Assembly: GCA_015232395.1 (NCBI GenBank)
Contig: JADFZT010000027.1
Coordinates: 1 to 45,349 of the forward strand
Reading direction: 5' to 3'
DNA from: Magnetococcales bacterium
Lineage (GTDB): Bacteria; Pseudomonadota; Magnetococcia; Magnetococcales; JADFZT01
DNA: 45,349 nt
The position numbers and the translations under genes are program-made. Each line of letters begins with the position of its first letter. The stretch's first letter is position 1. Positions 16,106 to 25,355 of this stretch are shown here, one piece after another. A model generated the notes under the pieces. That model saw only the letters and a list, made by a program, of their open reading frames with translations. It was not told the origin of the DNA and did no database searches.

Positions 16106-18898
16106 ATGAGTGATTTGGACAAAAGATTGCTGCAGAGGGCTTTGGAGGTCAATGCTGTCGGCATCATTCTCCTGGACCAGGAGAGGGATGTCGTTTTTTG
16201 GAACGAATGGATGGAAAAGGGCTCTCAACTGGCTCGGGAAGAGGTGTTGGGTCGGCCTTTTCTGGCAATCTTTCCGGAGCTGGACAATTCCCGTATTGCC
16301 AGAGCTGTTGAGAGCGCCCTGAATGCCGGGCTGCCCACCATGCTCTCCCATCGCCTCAACCCCACCCCCTTTCCCCTCTATACCGCCTCGGAAAAAAGCA
16401 CCGACGGCTCCCGCATGAGCCAGATGGTGACGATCAAAGCGATCCGCAACCAGGACATGGAACGCTTTTGCATCATTCAGATCCAGGACATCACCAACAC
16501 CGTCTCCCGGGAAAATCTGCTGCGCAATCAGGCCAGGGAACTCCAATCCGCCAAAGAGTCCGCCCAGGAAGCCAATCGAGCCAAAAGCGATTTTTTGGCC
16601 AATATGAGCCACGAAATTCGCACCCCCATGAACGCCGTCATCGGACTGGCACACTTGTCCCTCAAGACCAATCTGGATGACAAACAGCGGGATTATATCA
16701 GCAAGATTCACCTTTCAGCCCGTTCGCTCCTGGGCATCATCAACGATATCCTCGATTTTTCCAAAATCGAAGCTGGCAAGCTTTCCATGGAGTCGGTCCC
16801 CTTTCATCTGGATGACGTGCTCAACAATGTCGCCGACCTGGTCTCCATGAAGTCCGATGAAAAAGGGTTGGAGGTCAGTTTTCATGTGGACAAGGGGGTG
16901 CCTCTGAACCTGATCGGTGATCCCCTGAGGCTGGGTCAAGTTTTGATCAACCTGACCAACAATGCGGTCAAGTTTACCCAAAAGGGCAACATCGTTCTGT
17001 CGGTCCACCTCAGGGAGATGGCTGATTTTCGGGTCGCCCTCCATTTTCAGGTGTGCGATACCGGCATCGGTATGACCGAAGAGCAGGTTGGTCGGCTTTT
17101 TACCGCTTTTTCCCAGGCAGACTCTTCCACCACCCGGCGCTTTGGCGGCACGGGGCTGGGGCTCACCATCTGTAAGCGCCTGGTGGAAATGATGGATGGG
17201 CGGGTGTGGGTGGACTCCACCCCCGGGGAAGGCTCCACCTTTCACTTTACCGCCTTCTTTTCCAGAAAAGACAACGACCGTCGTCGGTTTCGCCTCCCTT
17301 CGGTCAAGCTGGTGGGTTTGCGGGTTTTGGTGGCTGACGACAACCTTATCTCCCGGGAAATTCTGCAAAAAACCCTGGAATCCTTCTCCTTCCGTGTGAC
17401 CCTGGCGGCTTCCGGAGAGGAAGCCCTTTTTGAGTTGGAGCGCTCTTACACCAACAACCAACCCTTCAAACTGGTATTTCTCGATTGGAAGATGGGCGAA
17501 TTGGATGGCGTGAAGACTGCCAAGGAAATCTCCCGGCGATTCCCGGAGGTAACGATCCCCAAGATCGTCATGGTGACCGCCTACTCCCGGGAGGATGTCC
17601 TCCTCGCAGCCTCCGGCGCCGGTATCGACCTTTTCCTCACCAAGCCGGTCAATCTCTCTCTGATGTTCGAAACCGTCATGACGGCCCTGGGTGAGGAGAT
17701 CCCCCGGAGCCGCATTTCCGATGGCCTGACCGCTGGAAGCCTGAAGAATCTGGCACTCTCTGGAGCCCGCATTTTGCTGGTGGAAGATAACGACATCAAT
17801 CAGCAGGTGGCCCGGGAGCTGTTGGAAGAGGTGGGGATGATCGTCACCATCGCCAACAACGGCCAAGAGGGTCTGGCAGCAGTGCAATCCCAAGCATTCG
17901 ACGGGGTGCTGATGGATGTGCAGATGCCGGTGATGGATGGCTATGCCGCTACCCAAGCCATCCGGGCTGAGGAGCGATTCAAGGATCTCCCCATCATCGC
18001 CATGACCGCCAACGCCATGGCTGGAGACCGGGAAAAGTGTCTGGCAGTGGGGATGAACGACCACATCGGCAAACCCATCCACCCGCCGACCATGCTGGAA
18101 ACCATTGCCCGTTTCGTCAAACCCGAAAAGAGTCGGAAAGGCTCCACCGCTCTCGAACCCCCACTCCCAGTGGGTTCCAGCACGACCACACGATCACATT
18201 CAGCCAACCCGCCCGACACTCCGGAAGAGACCGCCCTGCCCCCCTCCCTGGACGGCATCGATATGGAAGCGGGGATGCTCAATGTCAATGGCAACCGCAA
18301 GCTTTATCTCAAGGTGTTGAGGGATATCCACAATCGAAATCAGGAGACCCTGAAACAGATCCGCGCTGCCTTGGATCGAGGGGCTGCCGATACCGCCCAA
18401 CGTATGGCCCACACCTTGAAAGGCGTGGCAGGCACCATTGGTGCGATGGAACTCCAGCAGGCGGCCTCTCTTGTGGAACAAGGGGTGACGGAGCCAGAAA
18501 ATCCAGAATTAAATCTCCTGTTGGAGCGTCTGGATGTCGCTCTGAACCGGATATTGATCGCCCTCTCTCCCCTCGCCACCTCCCCATCTGATCAAGTGAA
18601 ACCAGCCGCTGCAACAGAAGCTCCCTTGGCAGAGTCTCCCCCCCGCCAGAGTCAGACCAATCCCGCCCCTTCTCTGGATATCGACCGCTTGAGCACCTGT
18701 CTCCAAACCCTGAAAACCCTGATCGACGATGGGGATTCGGATGCTCTGGAGTGGATCGGGCCGGTTCAAACACTGCTAAGCGGTAACGAGTTGACCTCTC
18801 AAATCGATCAACTGGAGAGCCTGATTGATGAATATGAATTCGACGAAGCGGGAGCGATTTTAGGTCAAATCGTTGAAAAACTGGATTTAAAAATTTAA
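16106..18898 (+). CDS. Soluble hybrid histidine kinase: PAS-HisKA-HATPase-REC-REC-HPt-tail
   Basis: This 930-residue protein lacks membrane helices, so it senses inside the cell. Domains in order: PAS (about 10-130); kinase with His169 in [16 protein letters not shown]-box LTNNAVKFT and GTGLGLTIC; a first receiver (Asp460, but [10 protein letters not shown] departs from the usual MPxMDG); a second receiver (Asp604 in [10 protein letters not shown]); and HPt with His769 in [10 protein letters not shown]. After HPt, residues about 855-930 form a tail (ending around [16 protein letters not shown]) that is homologous to two tail repeats in the giant kinase at 29481. Phosphate would pass His169, receiver, His769 and then a separate receiver; candidates lie on both sides. 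Confidence 0.9.
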   Translation: MSDLDKRLLQRALEVNAVGIILLDQERDVVFWNEWMEKGSQLAREEVLGRPFLAIFPELDNSRIARAVESALNAGLPTMLSHRLNPTPFPLYTASEKSTDGSRMSQMVTIKAIRNQDMERFCIIQIQDITNTVSRENLLRNQARELQSAKESAQEANRAKSDFLANMSHEIRTPMNAVIGLAHLSLKTNLDDKQRDYISKIHLSARSLLGIINDILDFSKIEAGKLSMESVPFHLDDVLNNVADLVSMKSDEKGLEVSFHVDKGVPLNLIGDPLRLGQVLINLTNNAVKFTQKGNIVLSVHLREMADFRVALHFQVCDTGIGMTEEQVGRLFTAFSQADSSTTRRFGGTGLGLTICKRLVEMMDGRVWVDSTPGEGSTFHFTAFFSRKDNDRRRFRLPSVKLVGLRVLVADDNLISREILQKTLESFSFRVTLAASGEEALFELERSYTNNQPFKLVFLDWKMGELDGVKTAKEISRRFPEVTIPKIVMVTAYSREDVLLAASGAGIDLFLTKPVNLSLMFETVMTALGEEIPRSRISDGLTAGSLKNLALSGARILLVEDNDINQQVARELLEEVGMIVTIANNGQEGLAAVQSQAFDGVLMDVQMPVMDGYAATQAIRAEERFKDLPIIAMTANAMAGDREKCLAVGMNDHIGKPIHPPTMLETIARFVKPEKSRKGSTALEPPLPVGSSTTTRSHSANPPDTPEETALPPSLDGIDMEAGMLNVNGNRKLYLKVLRDIHNRNQETLKQIRAALDRGAADTAQRMAHTLKGVAGTIGAMELQQAASLVEQGVTEPENPELNLLLERLDVALNRILIALSPLATSPSDQVKPAAATEAPLAESPPRQSQTNPAPSLDIDRLSTCLQTLKTLIDDGDSDALEWIGPVQTLLSGNELTSQIDQLESLIDEYEFDEAGAILGQIVEKLDLKI

Positions 18899-18958
18899 AT
18901 CGAGCCAGAAAATCCTGGACTCTTTAAAAACCTATGCGCGACGCAAAGACAGGATGAG

Positions 18959-19900
18959 ATGACTGAAACACTGAACATGCCAGACCGGCAAGGGAGCCAG
19001 GAACGCCCCAAAATTCTCATCGTTGATGATGAAAAGGTCAATCTCGACATTCTCATCGACCTGCTGAAACCCCACTACAAAACCGTTGCCGCCAAAAATG
19101 GGGAACAGGCGATGAAACGCCTGGAAAAAGCCCCCCTGCCGGATCTGATTCTACTGGATGTGATGATGCCGGGTCTGGATGGTTATGAGGTGTGCAGGCA
19201 GATCAAGGAGATACCAGCCATCCGGGACATCCCCATTATTTTTATCACCGCCAAGGCGACGGCGGCGGATGAAACCAAAGGCTTTGACACCGGTGCCGTG
19301 GATTATATCGCCAAGCCCTTCAGCCCCAAAGTGGTGCTGGCCCGGGTCAAGACCCACATCGAACTCAAACGCCGGGGGGACATGCTGGAACAGATGGCCA
19401 TTCTGGACGGCCTCACCGGCATTCCCAACCGCAGGCGTTTTGACCAGGTGCTGCAGGAAGAGTGGGAGCGTTCCCGCCGGTTTGGCCGGCCCTTTGCCGT
19501 GATTTTGATGGATATCGACCATTTCAAGCTCTATAACGACCATTATGGCCACGGCCAGGGGGATACCTGCCTGCGTCAGGTAGCCCAAGCCATTAACCAG
19601 GCCATGCCGCGCTGTGTCGATCTCGCAGCGCGCTATGGGGGGGAGGAGTTCAGCTGTATCCTGCCGGAAACCCATCACGAAGGGGCCATTGCCGTGGGGG
19701 GAAGAATTTTGCAGAGCGTCCGGGATTTGAAAGCGCCCCATGGAAAATCCAAAACCTCTCCCTTCGTTTCGGTCAGCATCGGCATTTCATCCACCATTCC
19801 CACCCGGGAGATGACCCCCCAGGAACTACTGGAAGCCGCCGACAAGGCGCTCTATCAGGCCAAGGAAAATGGCCGCAACCAGATGGTTTGCCTGGACTGA
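18959..19900 (+). CDS. REC-GGDEF diguanylate cyclase (PleD/WspR-like)
   Basis: The 313-residue product has a receiver (Asp67 in LILLDVMMPGLDG) followed by a GGDEF domain. The active site is intact: GGEEF at residues 227-231 with DIDHFKLYNDHYGH upstream. The product-inhibition site R-x-x-D is also present (RCVD, residues 218-221), five residues before GGEEF as in PleD. It should make cyclic di-GMP from GTP when phosphorylated and be inhibited by its product. Position directly after the hybrid kinase with HPt (60 bp) suggests that kinase as its phosphodonor. Confidence 0.92.
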   Translation: MTETLNMPDRQGSQERPKILIVDDEKVNLDILIDLLKPHYKTVAAKNGEQAMKRLEKAPLPDLILLDVMMPGLDGYEVCRQIKEIPAIRDIPIIFITAKATAADETKGFDTGAVDYIAKPFSPKVVLARVKTHIELKRRGDMLEQMAILDGLTGIPNRRRFDQVLQEEWERSRRFGRPFAVILMDIDHFKLYNDHYGHGQGDTCLRQVAQAINQAMPRCVDLAARYGGEEFSCILPETHHEGAIAVGGRILQSVRDLKAPHGKSKTSPFVSVSIGISSTIPTREMTPQELLEAADKALYQAKENGRNQMVCLD

Positions 19901-20081
19901 CGCGGCCAATGCCTGGATGATGGTCGCTCTGGACAAAACATTTCCATACCTGGATCAACCACCGTGTCGAGATGAATAGACCCATCCCTCAAATCCCGGC
20001 TGTGGTAATATATCTGGAAAGATTTTTCCAACGCCTTGATTTTCAAGGCTCCAGTTTAGCCGGATGCCCGACAGACCAGCC

Positions 20082-21185
20082 ATGAGCGAGCCCATTCCCC
20101 GCATTTTGATCGTCGATGATGAGAAAACCAACATCGATATCCTGGTGGAACTTCTCTCCGATCGCTACAAAACCGTCGTTGCCAAAAACGGCGCACAGGC
20201 TCTCAAACGCGCCAACTCCGACAAACCCCCAAATCTGATTCTCCTGGATATCATGATGCCCGGGATGGATGGTTTTGAGGTGTGTGAACGACTGAAACAG
20301 GAGCCAACTACAGCAGACATCCCGATCATTTTTATCACCGGAAAATCCGGGGTGGAAAATGAAACCCGGGCGCTGCAGGCAGGTGGGGTGGATTTTATTC
20401 GCAAACCCTTCAACCCCGATGTGGTCTTGGCCCGCATCCGTAATCATCTTATTTTTGAACGGCAAAAAAACCACCTGACGGAGCTGAACCAGATTAAAAA
20501 TCGTTTCCTGGGCATGGCTGCCCACGATCTGCGCAATCCCCTGAACGCCATCTGCGGCTTGAGCGAACTGCTGTTGGAGCTGGATCTGGCGGAGTCGGAC
20601 CGAAACCGCTATCTGCAAACCATCCACCGGGTGGGCCAGCAGATGCTGGGAACTATCAATGATTTGCTTGATGTTTCTGTCATCGAAAGCGGTCATTTCG
20701 ATCTGAGCCCCACCCCTGAAGATCTTCGGGAGCTGGCCAGGGATCGCATCGACTTGATCGGGTTTGCAGCGGAAAAAAAGAACATCACCCTCCAGGCCCG
20801 GCTGCAAGCCACCCCGATCATCCCCTTTGACTACGACCGCTTGGCCCAGGTCATCGACAATCTGCTCAGCAATGCCATCAAGTTTTCACCACCCGGCTCC
20901 GAGGTCACCATTCTGGTTGGAGAGTCCCAAGGGCGGCTTTTTTTTCGGGTCATGGATCAGGGGCCGGGCATTGACGAGGCGGAGCGGGATAAACTTTTCG
21001 GCACCTTCCAAAAACTGACTGCACGCCCCACCGGCAACGAAAAAAGCACTGGATTGGGGCTTGCCATCGTCAAAAAAATTATCGACGCGCATCAGGGGGA
21101 AATCCAGGTTGAAAGCCAGCCTGGAAAAGGATCCACATTCAGCGTTTATCTGACTTTGCCTGATAATCAGGGACAGGTTGATTAG
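20082..21185 (+). CDS. REC-histidine kinase (receiver-first sensor kinase)
   Basis: About 367 residues from ATG 20082 (ATG 20064 is an alternative). An N-terminal receiver (Asp56 in LLDIMMPGMDGFEVC) is followed by a HisKA domain with His148 in GMAAHDLRNPLNAI and an HATPase (NLLSNAIKFS, DQGPGI, GLGLAIV). The receiver closely resembles that of the adjacent diguanylate cyclase (shared IDILVELL-type and YKTV-AKNG segments), so the two probably arose from one duplicated receiver and may accept phosphate from the same source. It has no membrane segment and is 11 bp from the next receiver gene, its likely target. Confidence 0.88.
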   Translation: MSEPIPRILIVDDEKTNIDILVELLSDRYKTVVAKNGAQALKRANSDKPPNLILLDIMMPGMDGFEVCERLKQEPTTADIPIIFITGKSGVENETRALQAGGVDFIRKPFNPDVVLARIRNHLIFERQKNHLTELNQIKNRFLGMAAHDLRNPLNAICGLSELLLELDLAESDRNRYLQTIHRVGQQMLGTINDLLDVSVIESGHFDLSPTPEDLRELARDRIDLIGFAAEKKNITLQARLQATPIIPFDYDRLAQVIDNLLSNAIKFSPPGSEVTILVGESQGRLFFRVMDQGPGIDEAERDKLFGTFQKLTARPTGNEKSTGLGLAIVKKIIDAHQGEIQVESQPGKGSTFSVYLTLPDNQGQVD

Positions 21186-21196
21186 GAGAATGAAGC

Positions 21197-21592
21197 ATGG
21201 CAGACCCAAAAATACGCTTATTGCTGGTAGAGGATGATGCCCCCCTCAGGCTCATGTATCGCAAAGCCTTTGAGAAGAAGGGCTTTGAGGTGGTTGGTGA
21301 GGGAGAAAATGGCCAGGAGGGAATCGCCCTCTTCAAAACCCTGAAGCCTGACATCACCTTGATGGATATCAACATGCCGGTGATGAACGGTATTCACGGG
21401 TTAAAGGGTATTTTGAAGGCGGACCCCAAAGCCTTCGTGATCATGCTGACCAGTGAATTCCAGGCTGAACTTTGGGATGAATGCCTCCTGGCGGGTGCTG
21501 AATATTATATCCGCAAGGAAACCCCTCTGACTGAAACCCATCGCATCATATTGGAAAACTGGGAAGAACACCTCAGGACCAACGGGCGATGA
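21197..21592 (+). CDS. Single-domain response regulator
   Basis: This is a 131-residue receiver: acidic pair in VEDDAPLR, phosphoacceptor Asp57 in TLMDINMPVMNG, switch Thr in MLTSE, conserved Lys in IRKETPLT. AGGAG precedes ATG 21197. The 11-bp gap after the REC-kinase gene indicates co-transcription and a cognate pair. No output domain follows, and the downstream space is occupied by a mobile-element-like repeat. Confidence 0.87.
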   Translation: MADPKIRLLLVEDDAPLRLMYRKAFEKKGFEVVGEGENGQEGIALFKTLKPDITLMDINMPVMNGIHGLKGILKADPKAFVIMLTSEFQAELWDECLLAGAEYYIRKETPLTETHRIILENWEEHLRTNGR

Positions 21593-21678
21593 CTGCCCCC
21601 CTCCCCCCTCGTCGCCGGGTGTGGGAACCTGGCGCAAGGTACGGAAACTGCCATGACACTCCGACTCTCTCAATATGT

Positions 21679-21982
21679 TATAGCAGGCCTACCTATAGAA
21701 TTGGACACTCTTCTCTGACTCGTCATCCCCGCGAAGGCGGGGATCCAGGGAGCTGATGATTGCCCTCAAGAAAAAACAAAATCTTCAGAAAGGCCAGATT
21801 TTTACTGAAAGGGGTGCAAGATTTGGAAAGGTTCATGCCAGACACCCTGGATTCCCGCATGCGCGGGAATGACGTCACCGACCCGTTTCGTGACACATTG
21901 GGCAAACCTGGATTCCCGCATGCGCGGGAATGACAGCAAAAGTGCAACGACATATGTCCATTTCTTGATTCGAATGGCTATA
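21679..21982. mobile_element. REP-doublet mobile-element-like repeat, copy C (with duplicated palindrome)
   Basis: This 304-bp copy has ends TATAGCAGGCC and CGAATGGCTATA, as in copy B. It carries the left palindrome at 21722-21748. The right palindrome is present twice, at 21847-21873 and 21908-21934, separated by 34 bp, which accounts for its extra length. The right end is 34 bp upstream of the third CheC-like gene, so the element splits what would otherwise be one signalling operon. Confidence 0.82.
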
Positions 21983-22016
21983 AGTCCACAGCCTTTGGGA
22001 TGAGAGTGATGCTGCG

Positions 22017-22685
22017 ATGCTGAAACTGGATGAAATGGAAGAGGATGCGCTCAAGGAGCTTTTCAACCTGAGCCTGGGACGGGCTGCCTCCACCCTGAGT
22101 GAAATGGTGGATGCCGAAGTTTCCATTTCGGTTCCCTGCCTGGATTGGGCTGCTCCCAAGGAAGTGGCCAAGCACCTGGGCTCCCTGGCCGGAGCCTCTG
22201 TGGGTCTGGTGGCCATGCCCTACCGTTTTGAATTTTCCTCGGAAGAGATCCTGCCGGGGATGGCGGTGCTGCTGATGCGCTATCAGGATGTGGGGCACTT
22301 TTTGGATCTACTCTACGGCACGCCCATTCCAGCTGATATGGTCGACCAGGTGGAGGTTGAAGCGATGGAGCAGGTGGGGGATGTGCTACTCTACACCTGC
22401 ACCAGTTCGTTAAGCGCCTTTTTGCAGTCGGATATCGACAGCGATCCCCCCCGTTATTTAAAAGGGGAGCCCCAATCCCTGCTGGATCATCTGCCCCTCA
22501 CCAAAACTGAAGAGAGCGATTTAGCCACCACACCTGATCCAGAGGCCCAACTCCTCACCCTCCGGGTGGATTTTGCCATCGTCGAAAAAGAGGTGACCGG
22601 CTCCATCATGACCTGGATGGATGGCCGCTGCGTCAAGGGAATGGTGGCAGAGCTGGACCATCTGATCGACGACCACTGCCCATGA
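22017..22685 (+). CDS. CheC-like protein, paralogue 3 (second site lost)
   Basis: This 222-residue CheC-family protein starts with MLKLDEMEEDALKELFN; Glu14 and Asn17 of the first catalytic helix are intact. In the second helix the residues that should be E-x-x-N read Q-V-G-D (MEQVGDVLLYTC), so that site should be inactive. It precedes cheD by 67 bp, matching the frequent cheC-cheD association in which CheC binds CheD. It may be the CheD-binding member of the three. A mobile-element-like repeat lies directly upstream. Confidence 0.83.
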   Translation: MLKLDEMEEDALKELFNLSLGRAASTLSEMVDAEVSISVPCLDWAAPKEVAKHLGSLAGASVGLVAMPYRFEFSSEEILPGMAVLLMRYQDVGHFLDLLYGTPIPADMVDQVEVEAMEQVGDVLLYTCTSSLSAFLQSDIDSDPPRYLKGEPQSLLDHLPLTKTEESDLATTPDPEAQLLTLRVDFAIVEKEVTGSIMTWMDGRCVKGMVAELDHLIDDHCP

Positions 22686-22752
22686 GAGCCTCCCCCTTGC
22701 CTACCCCCATGATATTTTTACGCCCGCTTTTGACCCTGAGACATTTTTCCTG

Positions 22753-23316
22753 ATGAATGCTCCCCTCAAACTACCTGCCGTACGTCTGGATCCGGGAGAA
22801 CTTTTCATCGGTACCCGCCCTACGGAAGTCAATACGGTATTGGGCTCCTGTGTTTCGGTGACCATCTTTCATCCCCGCTCCCGTCAGGGGGCCATCAACC
22901 ACGGGCGCAGGCCGGAGCAAACCTGTGCGCAACCGAATACGGGGTTGAAGGTGTGCCGGGAACTGGGAGACTATGTGGACGGCTCTCTGGAATTCATGCT
23001 GGCCTGGTTTGACCGCAACGGGGTCTCTCGAAAAGAGCTGGAGGTCAAGCTGTTCGGGGGGGGGATGATGTTTAATCTGGAAAAGGGTAAACAGTCCAAT
23101 ATCATCTCGGTGGGCAAGCGCAACGTGGATGTCGCCATGCAGTTTATCCGGAAAAATCACCTGCACCTGACCTCCTCGGATGTGGGAGGGCCTTGGGGGC
23201 GAGTGATCGTCTTCAACACCGCGACCGGTGAGGTCAAACTGAAACGGGTCCGCAAAACAGTGACCGATATGGAAAACCTCTCCAACATTGGGGTGGATGC
23301 CGGGGCTGGGAGATAG
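22753..23316 (+). CDS. cheD: CheD receptor glutamine deamidase
   Basis: The 187-residue product has the CheD catalytic residues: Cys33 in VLGSCVSV and His50 in INHGRRPEQ, spaced 17 residues apart as in Thermotoga CheD (Cys27/His44), with a Thr shortly before the Cys. Later family segments are KLFGGGMMFN, ISVGKRNVDVA and SSDVGGPWGRVIVFNT. It deamidates glutamines on chemoreceptors and binds CheC. No receptor gene is in the window, so it must act on receptors encoded elsewhere. Confidence 0.92.
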   Translation: MNAPLKLPAVRLDPGELFIGTRPTEVNTVLGSCVSVTIFHPRSRQGAINHGRRPEQTCAQPNTGLKVCRELGDYVDGSLEFMLAWFDRNGVSRKELEVKLFGGGMMFNLEKGKQSNIISVGKRNVDVAMQFIRKNHLHLTSSDVGGPWGRVIVFNTATGEVKLKRVRKTVTDMENLSNIGVDAGAGR

Positions 23317-23373
23317 GCTGTTTTCCTTCATACCCACCTACCAGGACACTCTGGAGAAGCGAACAGCAGTGAG

Positions 23374-23844
23374 TCACCCTTGGCGCTTAAGGGCCTGGAT
23401 GGTGTTTTCCAGGGTGTTGAGGAAGCGGGAGCGATCTTTTTTGCCGAAGCTGGGATTATAGCCTGAAATTTCTCCCGTATCTCTGAGATGGGCGTTGAGA
23501 TCGCGCATGGCGAGCCCCATACCGATGGAATCTTCGTCAAAGGGCTTTCCCCCGGGACCGATCACCTTGGCCCCTTGCTCCAAACAGCGGGCGGCAAGGG
23601 GGATATCTGCCGTGATGGCGATATCCCGGGATCCGACCCGCTCGGCAATCCAGTCATCAGCCTTGTCGAGCCCCCCCTCCACCACAATCCCCTGCACCTT
23701 GGGAATGCTGGGCAGGCGCATCCACTGATTGCTCACCAGAATGACCACCAGTTGATGGCGCTGGGCGACCCGAACAATCTCCTCTTTCACGGGGCAGGCG
23801 TCCCCATCCACATAAATCTTGATCTCCTGAGCCATATTGATCAT
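23374..23844 (-). CDS. YaiI/YqxD family protein (UPF0178)
   Basis: About 156 residues from ATG 23844 (ATG 23835 also possible). Family signatures are IYVDGDACPVKEEI near the start, VSNQW, ITADIPLAARCLEQGA and a C-terminal RSRFLNTLENTIQAL. The family has a PIN/NYN-like nuclease fold but no settled function. The frame continues upstream another 65 codons, but that part is simply the 164-bp mobile element read through, so the longer start is rejected. Convergent with cheD. Confidence 0.85.
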   Translation of the reverse strand: MINMAQEIKIYVDGDACPVKEEIVRVAQRHQLVVILVSNQWMRLPSIPKVQGIVVEGGLDKADDWIAERVGSRDIAITADIPLAARCLEQGAKVIGPGGKPFDEDSIGMGLAMRDLNAHLRDTGEISGYNPSFGKKDRSRFLNTLENTIQALKRQG

Positions 23845-23871
23845 TCCATCCGTAAGTGGGGGTTGATTCAA

Positions 23872-24035
23872 CCTAAATCCGGCAGTTGGGCGTGTGTGGC
23901 TGGTGCAGAATATTGGTTCGCATAGTGAATTGGGAGAAATCGCCGTCACCTGATTGGTCACAAGACTTTCTCCCGATTTGCTTGGTGGATCAAGAGGCTG
24001 GGGCATGTACGTACCCCCAACTGCCGGATTCAGGT
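23872..24035. mobile_element. 164-bp MITE-like element, copy 2
   Basis: Same length as copy 1 at 7315-7478 and about 95% identical by eye. Left terminus matches copy 1; the right has two changes. TTCAA flanks the element at 23867-23871 and 24036-24040, a 5-bp target duplication differing from the TTTAA of copy 1. It lies between the YaiI-family gene and a small membrane-protein gene and adds an artificial N-terminal extension to the first. Confidence 0.85.
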
Positions 24036-24042
24036 TCAACCT

Positions 24043-24426
24043 TCAGCGGTAGCCCATGGCCGTGAGATAGAGCCCGAAAAATCCGGCACCGACCGCGATC
24101 ATGCGAAGAGTTTGGTCCTTCTGCATCATGGCTGCCGAGAGACGCAAAACCGGGCCGGGATGGAGCAGCAGCAGGAAACCTTTAAAAAGGGCCAGCCAAC
24201 CCACCAGGGTGATGATGAGGGTCCAGTTGAACCCCCAGACGTTGTGGAGATTGACCAGCACCAAACCCGCCACCGCCGCAGAAACGGCCCCCAGATAGGT
24301 CAAAGCCGGATTATCCAAAAAAGCCTGGATCATTTTCCGATATTCTCCCGGGTTCAGCACCATTCCCACTGCGACCAGAAGATAGAGGGGACCCAAAATT
24401 TTGGCTGTGAAGAGGGCAACATCCAT
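24043..24426 (-). CDS. Small integral membrane protein, function unknown
   Basis: 127 residues from ATG 24426, which has GGGAG seven bases upstream. Four hydrophobic segments are visible (around residues 5-25, 42-62, 68-90 and 105-125). I recognise no catalytic motif. It has a short conserved-looking PGEYRKMIQAF loop. Mobile element copy 2 lies just beyond its stop, so it is separated from the YaiI-family gene by an insertion. No function proposed. Confidence 0.7.
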   Translation of the reverse strand: MDVALFTAKILGPLYLLVAVGMVLNPGEYRKMIQAFLDNPALTYLGAVSAAVAGLVLVNLHNVWGFNWTLIITLVGWLALFKGFLLLLHPGPVLRLSAAMMQKDQTLRMIAVGAGFFGLYLTAMGYR

Positions 24427-24635
24427 GGGCAAACTCCCATTTTATCCAAACTCCCCCAGCGGGGTGGAGAGGGATGGTTGGCAGAAGGATTTTTGCAAAC
24501 AGCGATCCGACTCAACCCCTGGCGGCCACCTTGTCGATCCCTGAATATTCTGCCACTTTGCGGGTTGGTTCAAGTCGTTGCAAGGGGCTCTCCACCAAAG
24601 CCCCGGCATGCCGATCACAGGGAGATGGAAAGACA

Positions 24636-25355
24636 ATGACCGATCAAGCCACCTCAGTTGAGGTAAAAACGGATCTGGATGGTTTGGGCAGCCCTGAAAA
24701 AGCCCAACATCTCTCCCGCTTTTTCAAGACCGGCCCGGGGGAGTATGGGGAGGGGGATCGATTTATCGGGGTGCGGGTGCCACAACAGAGAGCCGTCGCC
24801 AAACGCTATCGGGGGCTGCCCCTGTCTGAGATCGATCTGTTGCTGGCCAGCCCCATTCATGAGCACCGCTTGACCGGATTGTTGATTCTGGTGGATCGCT
24901 ACCAAAAGGGCCAAGAGGAGAGTGAAAGAATTGAAATAGTTACGTTTTATCTCTCCAGACTCCACCGGGTCAACAACTGGGATCTGGTGGATCTTTCCGC
25001 ACCTAAAATTTTCGGAGAACACCTGCTCCACCACCCTGGAGAGCGGAAAAAACTCTTCACCCTGGTCCAATCAAGCCATCTGTGGGAACGCCGTATTGCC
25101 GTCGTCGCCACCTGGCCACTGCTCAAACAAAAACAGTTTGACGAACTGTTAACCCTGGCAGAAACCCTGCTCACCGACCGCCACGACCTGATACACAAAG
25201 CGGTGGGATGGATGTTGCGGGAGGCGGGTAAGGTTGATCTCGCCATTCTGGAAGGATTTTTGGACCAACACGCCAAAATCATGCCCCGTACCATGCTCCG
25301 CTACGCCATCGAAAAGCTCTCCCCTAAGCGACGTAAGCACTATATGGGGCGCTGA
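24636..25355 (+). CDS. AlkD-like DNA alkylation repair protein
   Basis: About 239 residues from ATG 24636 (GGGAG upstream); the open frame extends further back but without support. The product is an all-helical HEAT-like repeat protein. NNWDLVDLSAP gives Trp115 and Asp119, spaced as the catalytic Trp109 and Asp113 of Bacillus cereus AlkD, and WERRIAVVATW and HKAVGWMLREAGK are typical. The family excises positively charged N3- and N7-alkylated purines. A lone gene, not in an operon. Confidence 0.9.
   Translation: MTDQATSVEVKTDLDGLGSPEKAQHLSRFFKTGPGEYGEGDRFIGVRVPQQRAVAKRYRGLPLSEIDLLLASPIHEHRLTGLLILVDRYQKGQEESERIEIVTFYLSRLHRVNNWDLVDLSAPKIFGEHLLHHPGERKKLFTLVQSSHLWERRIAVVATWPLLKQKQFDELLTLAETLLTDRHDLIHKAVGWMLREAGKVDLAILEGFLDQHAKIMPRTMLRYAIEKLSPKRRKHYMGR

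Noticed and set aside
16715-18082. 455-codon antisense frame inside the hybrid kinase
   Set aside because: Same explanation: His- and Gly-rich shadow of conserved kinase and receiver codons.
23845-24039. N-terminal extension of the YaiI-family frame to 24039
   Set aside because: The extra 65 codons are the 164-bp mobile element read in frame; the family begins at the ATG near 23844.
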